In this document: positions 44,213 through 53,377 of the stretch, piece after piece | How the letters are laid out: each line of letters begins with the position of its first letter | Position numbering within the stretch: position 1 is the first letter of the stretch | NCBI RefSeq assembly: GCF_000017165.1 | Contig: NC_009634.1 | Location: 1,286,552-1,350,551 of the forward strand | DNA from: Methanococcus vannielii SB | GTDB taxonomy: Archaea; AGJL01; Methanococci; Methanococcales; Methanococcaceae | Reading direction: 5' to 3' | DNA: 64,000 bases | Position numbers and translations under genes: made by a program | The notes under the pieces: model-generated | Database searches by the model: none | The model's input: the letters and a program-made list of their open reading frames with translations, nothing else | What the model was told of the DNA's origin: nothing

Positions 44213-45187
44213 ATGTTTCGTGGGGGCGAACATGGAAATATTTTAAAATGGGAATTTATTATAGGAAAAAGTATAGATTCGAGTCCCAATTTCGATGAAA
44301 AGGGGACTGTATACGTTGGTTCAAGCGATAAATGTCTTTACGCAGTAAATCCTGATGGAACAATACACTGGTCATTTAAATCTGGTGAAGTAATAGAATG
44401 TAAACCGTTAATTGGAAAAGATGGTACAATCTATTTTGGTTCAGATAAGGTTTATGCAGTAAGTCCAAAAGGGGCTAAAAAATGGATTTTTAAAACTGAA
44501 AAAGCAATTTTGTCGGATTTTACAATATTTAACAATGTTTTATATGTATCATCTCTTGATGGTAATTTATATGCCATAAATCCTGACGGAACAGAAAAAT
44601 GGAGATTTAAAACGGGAAAGTCGATTTATTCAACTCCAGTTGTATATAACGATGGTACAATCTATTTTGGTTCAAATGACGAACATTTATATGCCATAAA
44701 TCCTGACGGAACAGAAAAATGGAGATTTAAAACAAATGACTCCGTAGTGTCCCAAGTTACTATTGGAAAAGATGGTACAATCTATTTTGGTTCAGATAAG
44801 GTTTATGCAGTAAATCCTGACGGAACAGAAAAATGGAACTTTTATGCGGGGTACTGGGTAGTTTCAAAACCTGCTATTTCAAATGATGAATCAATATATG
44901 TAACATCTCTTGATGGTAATTTATATGCCATAAATCCTGACGGAACAGAAAAATGGAGATTTAGTACAAAAAAGCGAATTGAATCTTCTCCCGCAATTGG
45001 AAAAGATGGTACAATCTATTTTGGTTCATATGATGGTAATTTATATGCCATAAATCCTGACGGAACTAAAAAATGGAATTTTGATACTGAAAACTGGATA
45101 GTATCTTCCCCAGTAATTGATGAAGATGGAACTATATACTTCGGTTCTAGAAACGGGAAGCTTTACGCTCTTTTAAATGGTTTATAA
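44213..45187 (+). CDS. PQQ-like beta-propeller repeat protein, no signal peptide
   Basis: The 324-residue protein is almost entirely made of about eight repeats of roughly 40 residues, each of the form [28 protein letters not shown]. An opening strand ([11 protein letters not shown]) and a shorter final repeat ([12 protein letters not shown]) suggest closure of one eight-bladed propeller. No signal peptide or membrane segment is seen, so it appears cytoplasmic or leaves the cell by another route. DNA copies of the repeat are nearly identical in places. Known family members bind PQQ or proteins; no ligand can be claimed. The ATG has GGTGAATAAC. Confidence 0.87.
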   Translation: MFRGGEHGNILKWEFIIGKSIDSSPNFDEKGTVYVGSSDKCLYAVNPDGTIHWSFKSGEVIECKPLIGKDGTIYFGSDKVYAVSPKGAKKWIFKTEKAILSDFTIFNNVLYVSSLDGNLYAINPDGTEKWRFKTGKSIYSTPVVYNDGTIYFGSNDEHLYAINPDGTEKWRFKTNDSVVSQVTIGKDGTIYFGSDKVYAVNPDGTEKWNFYAGYWVVSKPAISNDESIYVTSLDGNLYAINPDGTEKWRFSTKKRIESSPAIGKDGTIYFGSYDGNLYAINPDGTKKWNFDTENWIVSSPVIDEDGTIYFGSRNGKLYALLNGL

Positions 45188-45314
45188 TTATGTTATAATA
45201 TCTATTTTATTAGAAATATTTCATAATTTTTTAATATTTATAAAACTAAGCTTTTTTATATGTATTTTACTTAAAGGTTTACGATTAATATTATTAAGAG
45301 TATTTGGTGGTATC

Positions 45315-46223
45315 ATGAAAAAAGTAAAAGTATGCGCTCCTGGAACGTCTGCAAATTTAGGCCCGGGTTACGATATTTTTGGAATTGCCCTTTCAAAACC
45401 TTATGACATAGTTACTATTGAAAAAGTAGACGAATTTGGAATTAAAATCACATTAGAGGGAGAAAAAGCAGAAGAAATTCCAACAAATGTTGAAGAGAAT
45501 ACTGCAGGAGTAGTTGCCAAAAAAATGATTGAAGATTTTAAAATAGAATCAGGAATTCATATTCATATAGTAAAGGGAATAAAACCCGGAAGTGGCCTTG
45601 GAAGTAGTTCTGCATCGTGTGCCGGAGTTGCTTTTGGATTAAATGAACTTTTTGAACTTAAACTATCAAAATTAGACCTTGTGAAATACGCTTCTCTTGG
45701 TGAAGCTGTTGCAGCAGGTGCACCTCATGCAGATAATGTTGCTCCAGCAATATTTGGGGGATTTACCCTTACTACTAACTATGAACCTTTAGAAGTATTG
45801 CATATACCTGTAGAAATTGATGTAATTGTTGCACTACCAAATATACAAGTAAGTACAAAATCTGCAAGAGAAATTCTTCCAAAGGAGGTTCCAATGAAAA
45901 GCATGGTAAATAACGTTGGAAAAGCCGCAGGAATGATTTATGCATTATATAATAACGATTTAGACTTGTTTGGACAATACATGTCAAAAGATGCAGTAGT
46001 TGAGCCTTGTAGGGCCCAATTAATTACCGGTTATTTAGAAATAAAAGAAAAGTTAAAAGATTTAGTATACGGGGTAACGATTAGTGGTTCAGGACCTGCA
46101 ATTATTGCAATACCTAAAAAAGAACACGTAATTGATATAAAAAATATATTTAAGGAAGTGTATAACTGCCCAGTTTACTATACTAGAGTTGGCCTTGGAT
46201 GTTACATTGAAGAAATAGAATAA
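45315..46223 (+). CDS. thrB: Homoserine kinase
   Basis: The 302-residue GHMP kinase starts [23 protein letters not shown] and has the ATP loop [20 protein letters not shown] near residue 90. ThrB phosphorylates homoserine for threonine synthesis. A longer frame opens 138 bases upstream, overlapping the propeller gene, but the ATG at 45315 has GGTGGTATC and matches the family start. The 127 bases between the propeller stop and this start are AT-rich leader. Confidence 0.94.
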   Translation: MKKVKVCAPGTSANLGPGYDIFGIALSKPYDIVTIEKVDEFGIKITLEGEKAEEIPTNVEENTAGVVAKKMIEDFKIESGIHIHIVKGIKPGSGLGSSSASCAGVAFGLNELFELKLSKLDLVKYASLGEAVAAGAPHADNVAPAIFGGFTLTTNYEPLEVLHIPVEIDVIVALPNIQVSTKSAREILPKEVPMKSMVNNVGKAAGMIYALYNNDLDLFGQYMSKDAVVEPCRAQLITGYLEIKEKLKDLVYGVTISGSGPAIIAIPKKEHVIDIKNIFKEVYNCPVYYTRVGLGCYIEEIE

Positions 46224-46272
46224 CATCATAAAATCTTTATTTTTATTTTTTCCTTATTTTTATTTTTTAAAG

Positions 46273-47361
46273 TTAATTTAAAACCTGTAAAACCCTATTT
46301 ATCTCTTCATTTTTAAATATTCGAATTTTATCTCCTTCGATAACATTTTCAAGATTATTATCATATTCATAAATCTCATAATTTAAATCATCCATTGCAA
46401 TAATAACTTCTGAACTTACGGAAATTACAGTTGCAGTATCGCAGTCAGTAGCTTTTTTAATCAGTTTTACTTCTTTTTCGACATCATTCCAAGTTAAAGA
46501 GATTTTATCGCCTGATTCAATAGGGTTTAAATAAACTTTAACCTCATTAACCGAAGAAACAACATATAATTTTTTGGCATATTCTAAAATATCTCCAAGC
46601 TTAAATTCTGGAATTCTAACTGCAACAGTAATTCTATACTGGTCTTTTCCAGTATCTTTTTCAACACCAACGAGTTTTGCAGTTTCAATTGATTTTCCGC
46701 CGTATTGTGCCTTTATAGCTCCAGCAATGTTTCTAATTGCACCCATTGAACCCATTTGGTAATCTAAACCTTCTTTTTGAGATATAAATTTTGATATAAA
46801 TGCCATTCTATCTTTATTTAATCTTCTTTCAGCTTCATCCCTTACAAACAAGTCGAGTTCTTTTTTTTCTTCTTCATTTAAGAATCTATTCATTGCACGG
46901 ACTTGTAGCGTTCCTTCATAATAATTTGACATACATCTTGAGCATCTTGGACATTGAACCATATCTAAATAAACTGTAACTTTTTTTTCTTCTTCCCTTT
47001 CATTATCCTCACCAACAAGCTTTCCTTGAGCGAATACAACTACAGGAATTTCAACCCTTGACCGTTTTCCGCCCGGAAGCTGTTTTGGCTCTTGAACTAT
47101 TATATCAACTTCAATACTCTTATTTGATTTTTTTAAATTATCCTTTGTTCCAAAATAAGCAATTTCCTCTAAAACTTCGTAAGTTTCTTTTTTTTGAGGG
47201 TCTTGCCAAAGTCTTCTTTTATATGAGCCACACATATGGCATACTTCAACATGAACCTCCTCATTTATCTCCATAAGTGGATTTACATGAGTATAGCAAA
47301 TCTTACATAGTCCTTCTAAAAGTTCGTCTTCATGACCGCAACGGTAACAGAGTCCTTTCAT
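46273..47361 (-). CDS. nmd3: NMD3-family ribosomal export / maturation protein
   Basis: The 362-residue protein starts MKGLCYRCGHEDELLEGLCKICY and has a second Cys set, CHMCGSYKRR. A later CPRCSRCMSNYYEGTLQVRAM is the conserved NMD3 core. Archaeal NMD3 binds the large subunit near the L1 and P-site regions and is thought to act in maturation or recycling. It is a zinc protein. The preferred ATG at 47361 follows GGTGATTATT. The gene lies downstream of aIF2-beta on the same strand with an 81-base gap. Confidence 0.9.
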   Translation of the reverse strand: MKGLCYRCGHEDELLEGLCKICYTHVNPLMEINEEVHVEVCHMCGSYKRRLWQDPQKKETYEVLEEIAYFGTKDNLKKSNKSIEVDIIVQEPKQLPGGKRSRVEIPVVVFAQGKLVGEDNEREEEKKVTVYLDMVQCPRCSRCMSNYYEGTLQVRAMNRFLNEEEKKELDLFVRDEAERRLNKDRMAFISKFISQKEGLDYQMGSMGAIRNIAGAIKAQYGGKSIETAKLVGVEKDTGKDQYRITVAVRIPEFKLGDILEYAKKLYVVSSVNEVKVYLNPIESGDKISLTWNDVEKEVKLIKKATDCDTATVISVSSEVIIAMDDLNYEIYEYDNNLENVIEGDKIRIFKNEEINRVLQVLN

Positions 47362-47442
47362 AATAATCACCAAATAAAATTAGTCTTTAAAATAATAAAA
47401 AACTAGGGTAATGTAAAATTCAGGTTAAAAAGAAAAAGAGTT

Positions 47443-47859
47443 TTATAATGATTTCAATGGTTTCATTGCACCGCAAGCAGTACACTTTAAGAAGTGTATT
47501 CTTCCTTCTTTGATAATTTTTGTGTCGGGTTTTCCGCATTCTGGACACAAAACATACTCGTTTACATAGTTTTGGATTTTTTCATTTACCATTCTCCATC
47601 CAAACTTACCTTGTAGTATTAACCTGTTTCCTTCCATGTCTCCAGCAGTACCAAGTTCTTTCATTACGAATTTTGCAAACTCGTGAGTATCCCGCTCCAT
47701 GAATTTTGCAATATCCTTGAAATTTTTAATAATGGTTCTATTTCCTTCCACAAAACTGTCTGCGGATGGAATTTCAAACCTTACATCACTGAATACTACT
47801 TCTGGAAGTTGTGATCTCGCTCTTTTTAATAATTCTTTGTAATCGAAGTAATCGACCAT
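47443..47859 (-). CDS. eif2b: Translation initiation factor aIF2 subunit beta
   Basis: The 138-residue protein begins MVDYFDYKELLKRARSQLPE. It has a central alpha-beta domain and a C-terminal zinc ribbon, VLCPECGKPDTKIIKEGR and FLKCTACGAM, with four Cys. It is one subunit of the heterotrimer that delivers initiator tRNA. The ATG has GGTGAAAAC. It is divergent from the L15e leader. Confidence 0.95.
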   Translation of the reverse strand: MVDYFDYKELLKRARSQLPEVVFSDVRFEIPSADSFVEGNRTIIKNFKDIAKFMERDTHEFAKFVMKELGTAGDMEGNRLILQGKFGWRMVNEKIQNYVNEYVLCPECGKPDTKIIKEGRIHFLKCTACGAMKPLKSL

Positions 47860-47935
47860 GTTTTCACCAAATTTAAGTTACAAAATAGACAATTGTAAAA
47901 AAGTAAACAATTTGTAAATGTGTTTTCTAGTCCAT

Positions 47936-47947
47936 TATTTATATACT
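47936..47947 (+). promoter_or_regulatory. TATA box upstream of the L15e leader
   Basis: TTATTTATATAC contains the exact methanococcal box A core TTTATATA. A start about 25 bases downstream would fall near 47970, giving a leader of about 120 bases before the L15e start. Confidence 0.6.
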
Positions 47948-47982
47948 TGCCGTTAAATTAATATAGTTGTCCTGATACATAA

Positions 47983-48062
47983 TGTTAAGCTAGGTTATAC
48001 TAGCAGGTTAGTGACGGGTGTATTCCCGTAGGGCGTGTAGCGATTTAGCTGAACCCATAAAC
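47983..48062 (+). ncRNA. GC-rich structured leader or small RNA before L15e
   Basis: This block is far richer in G and C than other gaps in the window, which is the standard sign of a structured RNA in an AT-rich archaeon. It can form GCTAG-GTTATA-CTAGC (47989-48004), then ACGGG-TGTATT-CCCGT (48014-48029), then AGC-GATTTA-GCT (48039-48050) within GGG (48031-48033) and CCC (48054-48056). An alternative pairing joins GGTT (48006-48009) to AACC (48052-48055). An ACA follows at 48060-48062, as in H/ACA guide RNAs. It could be an L15e autoregulatory leader or a guide RNA. No tRNA fold fits. Confidence 0.5.
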
Positions 48063-48092
48063 AGTAAAGACAAACAAAACTTAAGTGATAAC

Positions 48093-48677
48093 ATGAGCAT
48101 GTATACTTATGTAAAAGAAGCATGGAAAGTACCTGCTAATTCATACGTTAAGGAATTATTGTGGGCAAGAATGCAAACATGGAGAAAAGAACCTTCAGTT
48201 GTAAGAATTGAGAGACCTACAAGAATTGATAGAGCAAGAAACTTAGGATACAAGGCAAAACAAGGAGTTGTCGTTGTAAGAGTAAGTGTTAGAAGAGGAG
48301 GTTTAAGAAAACCAAGACCACAACACTCCAAAAAACCTTCAACACTCGGTGTTAATAAAATTACAATGGCTAAATCAATCCAAAGAATTGCTGAAGAAAG
48401 AGCTGCAAAAAAATACCCTAACATGGAAGCTTTAAACTCATACTGGGTAGGGCAAGATGGAAAACAAAAATGGTACGAAGTTATCTTAATTGACCCATGC
48501 CACCCATCAATCAAAAACGACAAAACCTATGCATGGCTTTCAAATGGAAATCAGAAAGGAAGAGCAAACAGAGGTTTAACTTCTGCAGGTAAGAAGGGAA
48601 GAGGATTGATGTATAAAGGTAAGGGTGCTGAAAAAGCAAGGCCAAGTGTAAGAGCTAACGGCAAAAAGACAAAATAA
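48093..48677 (+). CDS. rpl15e: Ribosomal protein eL15
   Basis: The 194-residue basic protein starts [22 protein letters not shown] and matches archaeal L15e over its whole length, with [21 protein letters not shown] in the middle. The frame stays open 75 bases further upstream into the leader, but those bases belong to the structured RNA and lack coding character. The ATG follows AAGTGATAAC. T-rich sequence near 48692-48728 after the stop may be a terminator. Confidence 0.95.
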   Translation: MSMYTYVKEAWKVPANSYVKELLWARMQTWRKEPSVVRIERPTRIDRARNLGYKAKQGVVVVRVSVRRGGLRKPRPQHSKKPSTLGVNKITMAKSIQRIAEERAAKKYPNMEALNSYWVGQDGKQKWYEVILIDPCHPSIKNDKTYAWLSNGNQKGRANRGLTSAGKKGRGLMYKGKGAEKARPSVRANGKKTK

Positions 48678-48691
48678 TTATTATTTAATAA

Positions 48692-48728
48692 TACATAATA
48701 TCTCTTTTTTATTCGTTTTAATTTTTCA
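48692..48728 (+). terminator. Possible T-rich terminator after L15e
   Basis: After the stop codon, CTCTTTTTTATTCG and TTTTAATTTTTC form two T-rich runs, the usual terminator type in methanococci. No hairpin is needed. The region lies between convergent genes. Confidence 0.35.
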
Positions 48729-48812
48729 ATACTTTCAAAGTTATTTAAACCAGTTTTTGCAATATTTATTTTAATTGATTTTTTAATAATTAAAGAATTA
48801 TTAAAATAGATA

Positions 48813-51800
48813 TTAACTATTTAAAACTAATTTTCTTTCTTCTTCTGTAAGTTCGTACAAATCAAAGACCATTTTATCTATTTCTGAATCGGTTTTATTG
48901 ATTTTATCTTGTAAATTATTTAATTCTTTTCTGTATTCTTCAAATATTTCGCTGTATTCTGGAATGTCTTTTTTAGGAATAGTTATTTTCTGTTTTTTAA
49001 GTTCTTTTACAAAGTCATTAAATTCTATTTCGTTAAATGAATCTAATTTTTTAGAAATTTCATTTAAATTTAGACTTACTTTTAGAATTTTAAAAAAATC
49101 TTTCTTTTTCTTTTGGAATTCTTTGTTTAAATTTAACATTAAATCAGCTTTTTCAATAAATGGTGCCTGCTTTTCGGGTGATATTTTTGGTATTGGAATT
49201 CTTGAAGTGACGGGATTATCAAACTGCATTGTACGAATTGCTTTTGCAAAAATAAATCGATATGCATACCAATTTATTAATTTTGAATTTAATAATAACC
49301 AAATTAATTTATTGGATACTTCGGGTTTTACAACAATTTGATTTATTGTATCAACGATTCTATAATCGCACCCCTTAGGGATACATGCCGTAATTTTTAT
49401 ATGATCCATTGGTTTTGTAATATGTGCAACAATTCTTTGAACTAAAACACTATTTTCATAAATAATAGATTTTTCATCATTTTCAACGTATTTTTTTCCA
49501 ACTGTTCCTTTAATTCCAACAATACCGTGTCTTTGAATTTCGGCCCCGCCTAATACTCGGTAGTCGCCAGTTTCAGATATGTATTTTTGAAATAGTCCTC
49601 CCCTACTGTTACGTGAGATATCATTTAAGAAATGATCAAAACTATTCATTCTGTCCGCAATATTTAATTCTTGATTTGAAACGTTATTCAAAAAAAATCC
49701 ATATTTTTCAAAAGTTGATTTATCAATGACTCCAATCTTATTTATTATAGGTTTATTCAGTACTGAAGTATGGTATGATCTAGTTTCGGAATTCTTTTTC
49801 AACTCAACAATGCATTGTTCTAATTTTACTTCGTCCCATACTTTTTTACAATCTACAATTTCAAAAATGTCTTCTTTTAAATATGAACGAATACTTTGAT
49901 AATTGGATGAAAATATAAACGATTTTGGAATAATAAATCCGAGATATCCTCCATTTTTTATAGTGCCGTATGAAAATTTTAAAAAAGAGATGACAGTTTC
50001 ACCACCTCCTTGAATATACTTATTTATCAGATAATTTTGTTCTACCGTACTTAATTTAGCACCATAAGGCGGGTTACCTATAACAACGTCAAAACCACCG
50101 TTTTCAATGATTTCTTTAAATTCTTCTTCCCATTTAAACGCTTTATCTCCTGCAACATTCATATCATCAATTAAAGAGTTTCCACATTTGATATTATTAT
50201 CAAGTGCGGTTAATTTTTCCCCCTTTTCAACGGAATTAAGCCATAAAGAAAGTTTTGTAATTTCGACAGATTCGGCATTTAAATCTACACCGTAAAGGTT
50301 ATTTCTTAAAATATCCGCTTTTAAGTTAAATAATGCAGTAGTTCCCCCCTGTAAATAAGATATAATCTTATTAACTTGATTTCCTTCTTTTACAAGATAA
50401 TTTAAAGCTTGAATTAAGAAAGCTCCAGAACCACATGCAGGGTCAAGTATTTTTATATTTTTTAGAATTTCTTTATATTCTTGCCATGCTTTAAGGGAAT
50501 AATTCGATTGAGTGTTAGTTCCAAGGTGAATACCATCTTTTAAACGATCTTTTTGCAACTGTTCGGTAGATACGTCGGTAAAATATTCTTTTGGTTTCCA
50601 AGTTTTAGATTTTCCGTCTTTAGTATTCTTGTTTTCTATTTTTTTAGCAATTTCTTCATTTATTTTGTTTTCAATCTCTTTTTTCCTATCTTCAAGCCAA
50701 CCGCCAATAGCTTGTTCTACAATATATCTTGTTATATATTCTGGCGTATAATATACACCGTCTTTTTTTCTTTTACCTTTCGTTTTATCGAATTCTTCCC
50801 CGCTAACTGATGCCTTTATTTCTTCAAGGTCTGAAATAGACTGTTCAAATATATGTCCCAATATATTTACGTTCAAATCTCCCTCATAATCGTGAGTGGA
50901 TAGCTTAACAATTTCTTTAAAAATATCATCTGAAACATTTAAACTGTCTAATTCTGCGTCTTTCTTAAATAGTCCCCCATTGTATGCAAAAATTCCGTTA
51001 TTTTCATGACCTGAGTCTATGTTATCAAAGAGGAATTTATACAATTGCCAACGTGGCATTGAAAATTCAGTTTTAGCAGTTTTTTCCACCCTATCGATGA
51101 TATCCGAAGGCAAAATTCCTTTACCTCTTGCAAAAAATACGAATAAAAATCTATCGAGGAGTTTTTGCGTTTTTTCGAGTAAAAATATTTCATCTTTTTC
51201 GGGATTATTGGCTTTTAACGTTTCGAATAACTTTAATCTAATGATTTTATATTCCGTATAAAACTTCTTAGTAATTGCTTCTTGATGCAATACTGTTTCA
51301 GAACACAGTTTTTCAGTTTTAGAGTCGCCAGTTTTAGAAATTAAGTTTTCAAAATTTAATAAATAGTAAAATTCCTTAAATTTATCATCATTTTTAAGTT
51401 CTGCAATGTCAAATAAATGATATTCTTCCATTCTAGTATTTACATAATTATAGAGCCTGATTTCCTTAAAGTTAGAAACTATTACCCATTTACAATTTTT
51501 TCCAGATTTTGCGGCATAATCAAAAGCCTGTTCTATCGGGGTTCTTTTGTCATCTTTCCTATTTTGTTTTAAGTCTAAATTGGTTTTTCCATCTTTTAGT
51601 TCTATTACTGCGTGAATGTCTCCTCCCCCTACTTCACTTTCAAAAAACCCTAAAGCACCATCTGCTTTTTTGCTGTCTACTTTTGTTTTTTGTTCATATT
51701 CTAAATTCCATTCTGTATTTCCTATTCTTGAAATATAGTTTAAAACCGTTCCAAAAATTTCCCCTAAAAATAAGCCCTGTAAGGCTTCCTCTTTAATAGT

Positions 51801-51938
51801 TTCTATCCCTTTATCTTCTATTTCAGTTATCCATTTGTTTAAAATCGTTCTTTTTTCGTTTAAATTTAAAATATCAGATAATTCAAATTTTTCTAATTTT
51901 TCTTTTAAAACATTCTTGTTAATTAGGATATGTTCCAT
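48813..51938 (-). CDS. Type IIG restriction-modification enzyme (Eco57I-like)
   Basis: The 1041-residue protein combines a nuclease and a methyltransferase in one chain. Near residue 110, GGGDIHAVIELKDGKTN has a PD-(D/E)xK-type catalytic pattern (D, then ELK). Near residue 490, DPACGSGAFLIQALNYL is AdoMet-binding motif I, and near residue 605, VVIGNPPYGAKLS is the N6-adenine motif IV (NPPY). The last third, with long coils, is the likely DNA recognition domain. The reading frame is intact. No partner gene is adjacent, as expected for type IIG enzymes. The flanks are core genes, which suggests a single-gene insertion. The recognition site is unknown. Confidence 0.87.
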   Translation of the reverse strand: MEHILINKNVLKEKLEKFELSDILNLNEKRTILNKWITEIEDKGIETIKEEALQGLFLGEIFGTVLNYISRIGNTEWNLEYEQKTKVDSKKADGALGFFESEVGGGDIHAVIELKDGKTNLDLKQNRKDDKRTPIEQAFDYAAKSGKNCKWVIVSNFKEIRLYNYVNTRMEEYHLFDIAELKNDDKFKEFYYLLNFENLISKTGDSKTEKLCSETVLHQEAITKKFYTEYKIIRLKLFETLKANNPEKDEIFLLEKTQKLLDRFLFVFFARGKGILPSDIIDRVEKTAKTEFSMPRWQLYKFLFDNIDSGHENNGIFAYNGGLFKKDAELDSLNVSDDIFKEIVKLSTHDYEGDLNVNILGHIFEQSISDLEEIKASVSGEEFDKTKGKRKKDGVYYTPEYITRYIVEQAIGGWLEDRKKEIENKINEEIAKKIENKNTKDGKSKTWKPKEYFTDVSTEQLQKDRLKDGIHLGTNTQSNYSLKAWQEYKEILKNIKILDPACGSGAFLIQALNYLVKEGNQVNKIISYLQGGTTALFNLKADILRNNLYGVDLNAESVEITKLSLWLNSVEKGEKLTALDNNIKCGNSLIDDMNVAGDKAFKWEEEFKEIIENGGFDVVIGNPPYGAKLSTVEQNYLINKYIQGGGETVISFLKFSYGTIKNGGYLGFIIPKSFIFSSNYQSIRSYLKEDIFEIVDCKKVWDEVKLEQCIVELKKNSETRSYHTSVLNKPIINKIGVIDKSTFEKYGFFLNNVSNQELNIADRMNSFDHFLNDISRNSRGGLFQKYISETGDYRVLGGAEIQRHGIVGIKGTVGKKYVENDEKSIIYENSVLVQRIVAHITKPMDHIKITACIPKGCDYRIVDTINQIVVKPEVSNKLIWLLLNSKLINWYAYRFIFAKAIRTMQFDNPVTSRIPIPKISPEKQAPFIEKADLMLNLNKEFQKKKKDFFKILKVSLNLNEISKKLDSFNEIEFNDFVKELKKQKITIPKKDIPEYSEIFEEYRKELNNLQDKINKTDSEIDKMVFDLYELTEEERKLVLNS

Positions 51939-51941
51939 CAA

Positions 51942-52302
51942 AAACCCCTCGTTAATTAGAAATTGATTTAATTTGAGTTTAAAATATGGATTAAATTATA
52001 TTAAAATACAGCCGGTTAATTTTTATAACCTAGATTAATTTCTTTAAATGTTAAATTTTAAAGTACACATTTCGATGATTTTAAATTTTTTATCAATTTG
52101 AAAATTTGATGAATCCACTGAAAACTATTAAATCCTAGTTCCTTAGATTCTTTATTGTAGAGTTTTAATTTTTCTTCATTTTAGAGGTAAATTTCAGTTC
52201 TTGATAAAGTTACTGCCTACGGTATATTTTTAATATATTTTGTTTATATAGTAATGGTAAATGTCGATTTATACGGATTTAACACAAAAAGGTGTTTATG
52301 AA
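51942..52302. other. Intergenic region, promoters only
   Basis: About 360 AT-rich bases separate the restriction enzyme from the RNA-binding protein. No coding frame with a ribosome site was found. TTTATATA at 52243-52250 is a good box A for the plus-strand genes, with a start near 52275. The short inverted pair around CAGCCGG at 52010 lacks a strong partner. Confidence 0.5.
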
Positions 52303-52764
52303 ATGGTAAATAATGTAACAATATCTACGATTCAAAATGCGACAGAAGATGAAGAAAAGGTTTTAGATACTTTATCCTTTTTTTTACCCGAAATAATTAA
52401 TGAAACTGATATTATTGCGGAAACAGTAGAAACAGAGGGCAATTTTGGAAATCCTATTGAAATACACACTATAACTGTTGAAGGAAAAAAAGCAAGACTT
52501 GTTTTTGAATACGTAATTGACCTTTTAAAAACTGATGAAAGAAATATTAATAAAATAAAAGATGACTTGGATTTAAGGATAGAAAAAAATAAACTTTATT
52601 TAAGATTCGATAAACAAAAAGCGTGTTTAGGTGAATGTAAGCTATTAGATGGCGATGACACGGTTAGAATAGTTGTAAATTTCAAAATTTTTACGCCTTC
52701 TGGAAAAGAAGAAAAAGTAAGGCAGGAAGTTTTAAAAAGACTTGAAAATAGGGGTGTATTTTAA
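52303..52764 (+). CDS. RNA-binding protein, COG1325 type (L5-like fold)
   Basis: The 153-residue protein starts MVNNVTISTIQNATEDEEKVL and continues with GNFGNPIEIHTITVEG and KLYLRFDKQKACLGEC, the pattern of archaeal COG1325 proteins, called 'predicted exosome subunit' from gene context in other archaea. Methanococci seem to lack the exosome, so its role here must differ. An upstream ATG at 52261 is in frame, but the ATG at 52303 has GGTG nearby and fits. Its stop overlaps the hypA start (TAATG). Confidence 0.8.
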   Translation: MVNNVTISTIQNATEDEEKVLDTLSFFLPEIINETDIIAETVETEGNFGNPIEIHTITVEGKKARLVFEYVIDLLKTDERNINKIKDDLDLRIEKNKLYLRFDKQKACLGECKLLDGDDTVRIVVNFKIFTPSGKEEKVRQEVLKRLENRGVF

Positions 52765-53138
52765 TGCACGAACTTTCCTATGCAACATCAATTTTAAATT
52801 CAATACTTGAAGTTTTAAAAGAACAGGAATCTCTTGGAAAAAAGGTCACAGGAGTTTCAGAAATTAATCTTGAAATTGGCGATTTAACCTTGATAAGTTT
52901 TGAACAGTTAAAATTTGCATTTGAAGTTATTGCTGAAAATACGCTTTGTAAAAATGCAGTTTTAAATACTGAAATGATAAAACCGAAAATTTCGTGTTTA
53001 AATTGCGGGTTTTTAGGAATTTTGGAAGTAACTGATGAATTAGAGGCAAAATGTCCAAAATGCGGAAGTATGAATGTTAGAATTAAAGGTGGAAAAGAAT
53101 TCAATATTAAAAATGCAATAATCGAATTTGACGACTGA
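52764..53138 (+). CDS. hypA: Hydrogenase nickel-insertion protein HypA
   Basis: The 124-residue protein starts MHELSYATSILNSILEVLKEQ; Met1, His2 and Glu3 are the nickel ligands in the family. A zinc site is formed by two CxxC pairs, SCLNCGFL and KCPKCGSM. It delivers nickel to NiFe hydrogenase precursors with HypB. The start overlaps the upstream gene by one base, so the two are translationally coupled. Confidence 0.95.
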   Translation: MHELSYATSILNSILEVLKEQESLGKKVTGVSEINLEIGDLTLISFEQLKFAFEVIAENTLCKNAVLNTEMIKPKISCLNCGFLGILEVTDELEAKCPKCGSMNVRIKGGKEFNIKNAIIEFDD

Positions 53139-53159
53139 TTTTATATTAAAAAAATTAAA

Positions 53160-53297
53160 TTATTTTTTTTGGACAAATGCGTCCTTTTTAGCGCCACAAA
53201 GTGGACATTTCCAGTCGTCAGGGAGTTCAGAAAATTTTTTACCCTCTTTTTCTTCATTATACTCATAACCACAAATCGTACATTTCCATATTGCCAT
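53160..53297 (-). CDS. rub: Rubredoxin
   Basis: This 45-residue protein reads [20 protein letters not shown], followed by [20 protein letters not shown]. The CxxCG and CPLCG pairs hold the single Fe(Cys)4 site, and the length fits a short rubredoxin. It shuttles electrons, often to oxygen- or peroxide-detoxifying enzymes. A GGAGGG site lies just before the ATG. It is convergent with hypA. Confidence 0.93.
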   Translation of the reverse strand: MAIWKCTICGYEYNEEKEGKKFSELPDDWKCPLCGAKKDAFVQKK

Positions 53298-53377
53298 AAA
53301 AATCCCTCCATTTAATTAAATGTAATTTAAAATTCAAAGAAATATTGTATTTTATACCTTATATATTTACTATGTCA

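Noticed and set aside
45177-45314. N-terminal hydrophobic extension of homoserine kinase
   Set aside because: The frame happens to be open in AT-rich leader and overlaps the propeller gene. The ATG at 45315 with GGTGGT gives the standard GHMP start.
47983-48062. Degenerate tRNA gene
   Set aside because: Hairpins exist, but the acceptor stem, the T-loop GTTCRA motif and the seven-base anticodon loop spacing are not present.
48018-48092. Upstream extension of the L15e reading frame
   Set aside because: The extra 25 residues come from the GC-rich hairpin region, lack similarity to L15e, and the ATG at 48093 has a suitable ribosome site and matches the family start.
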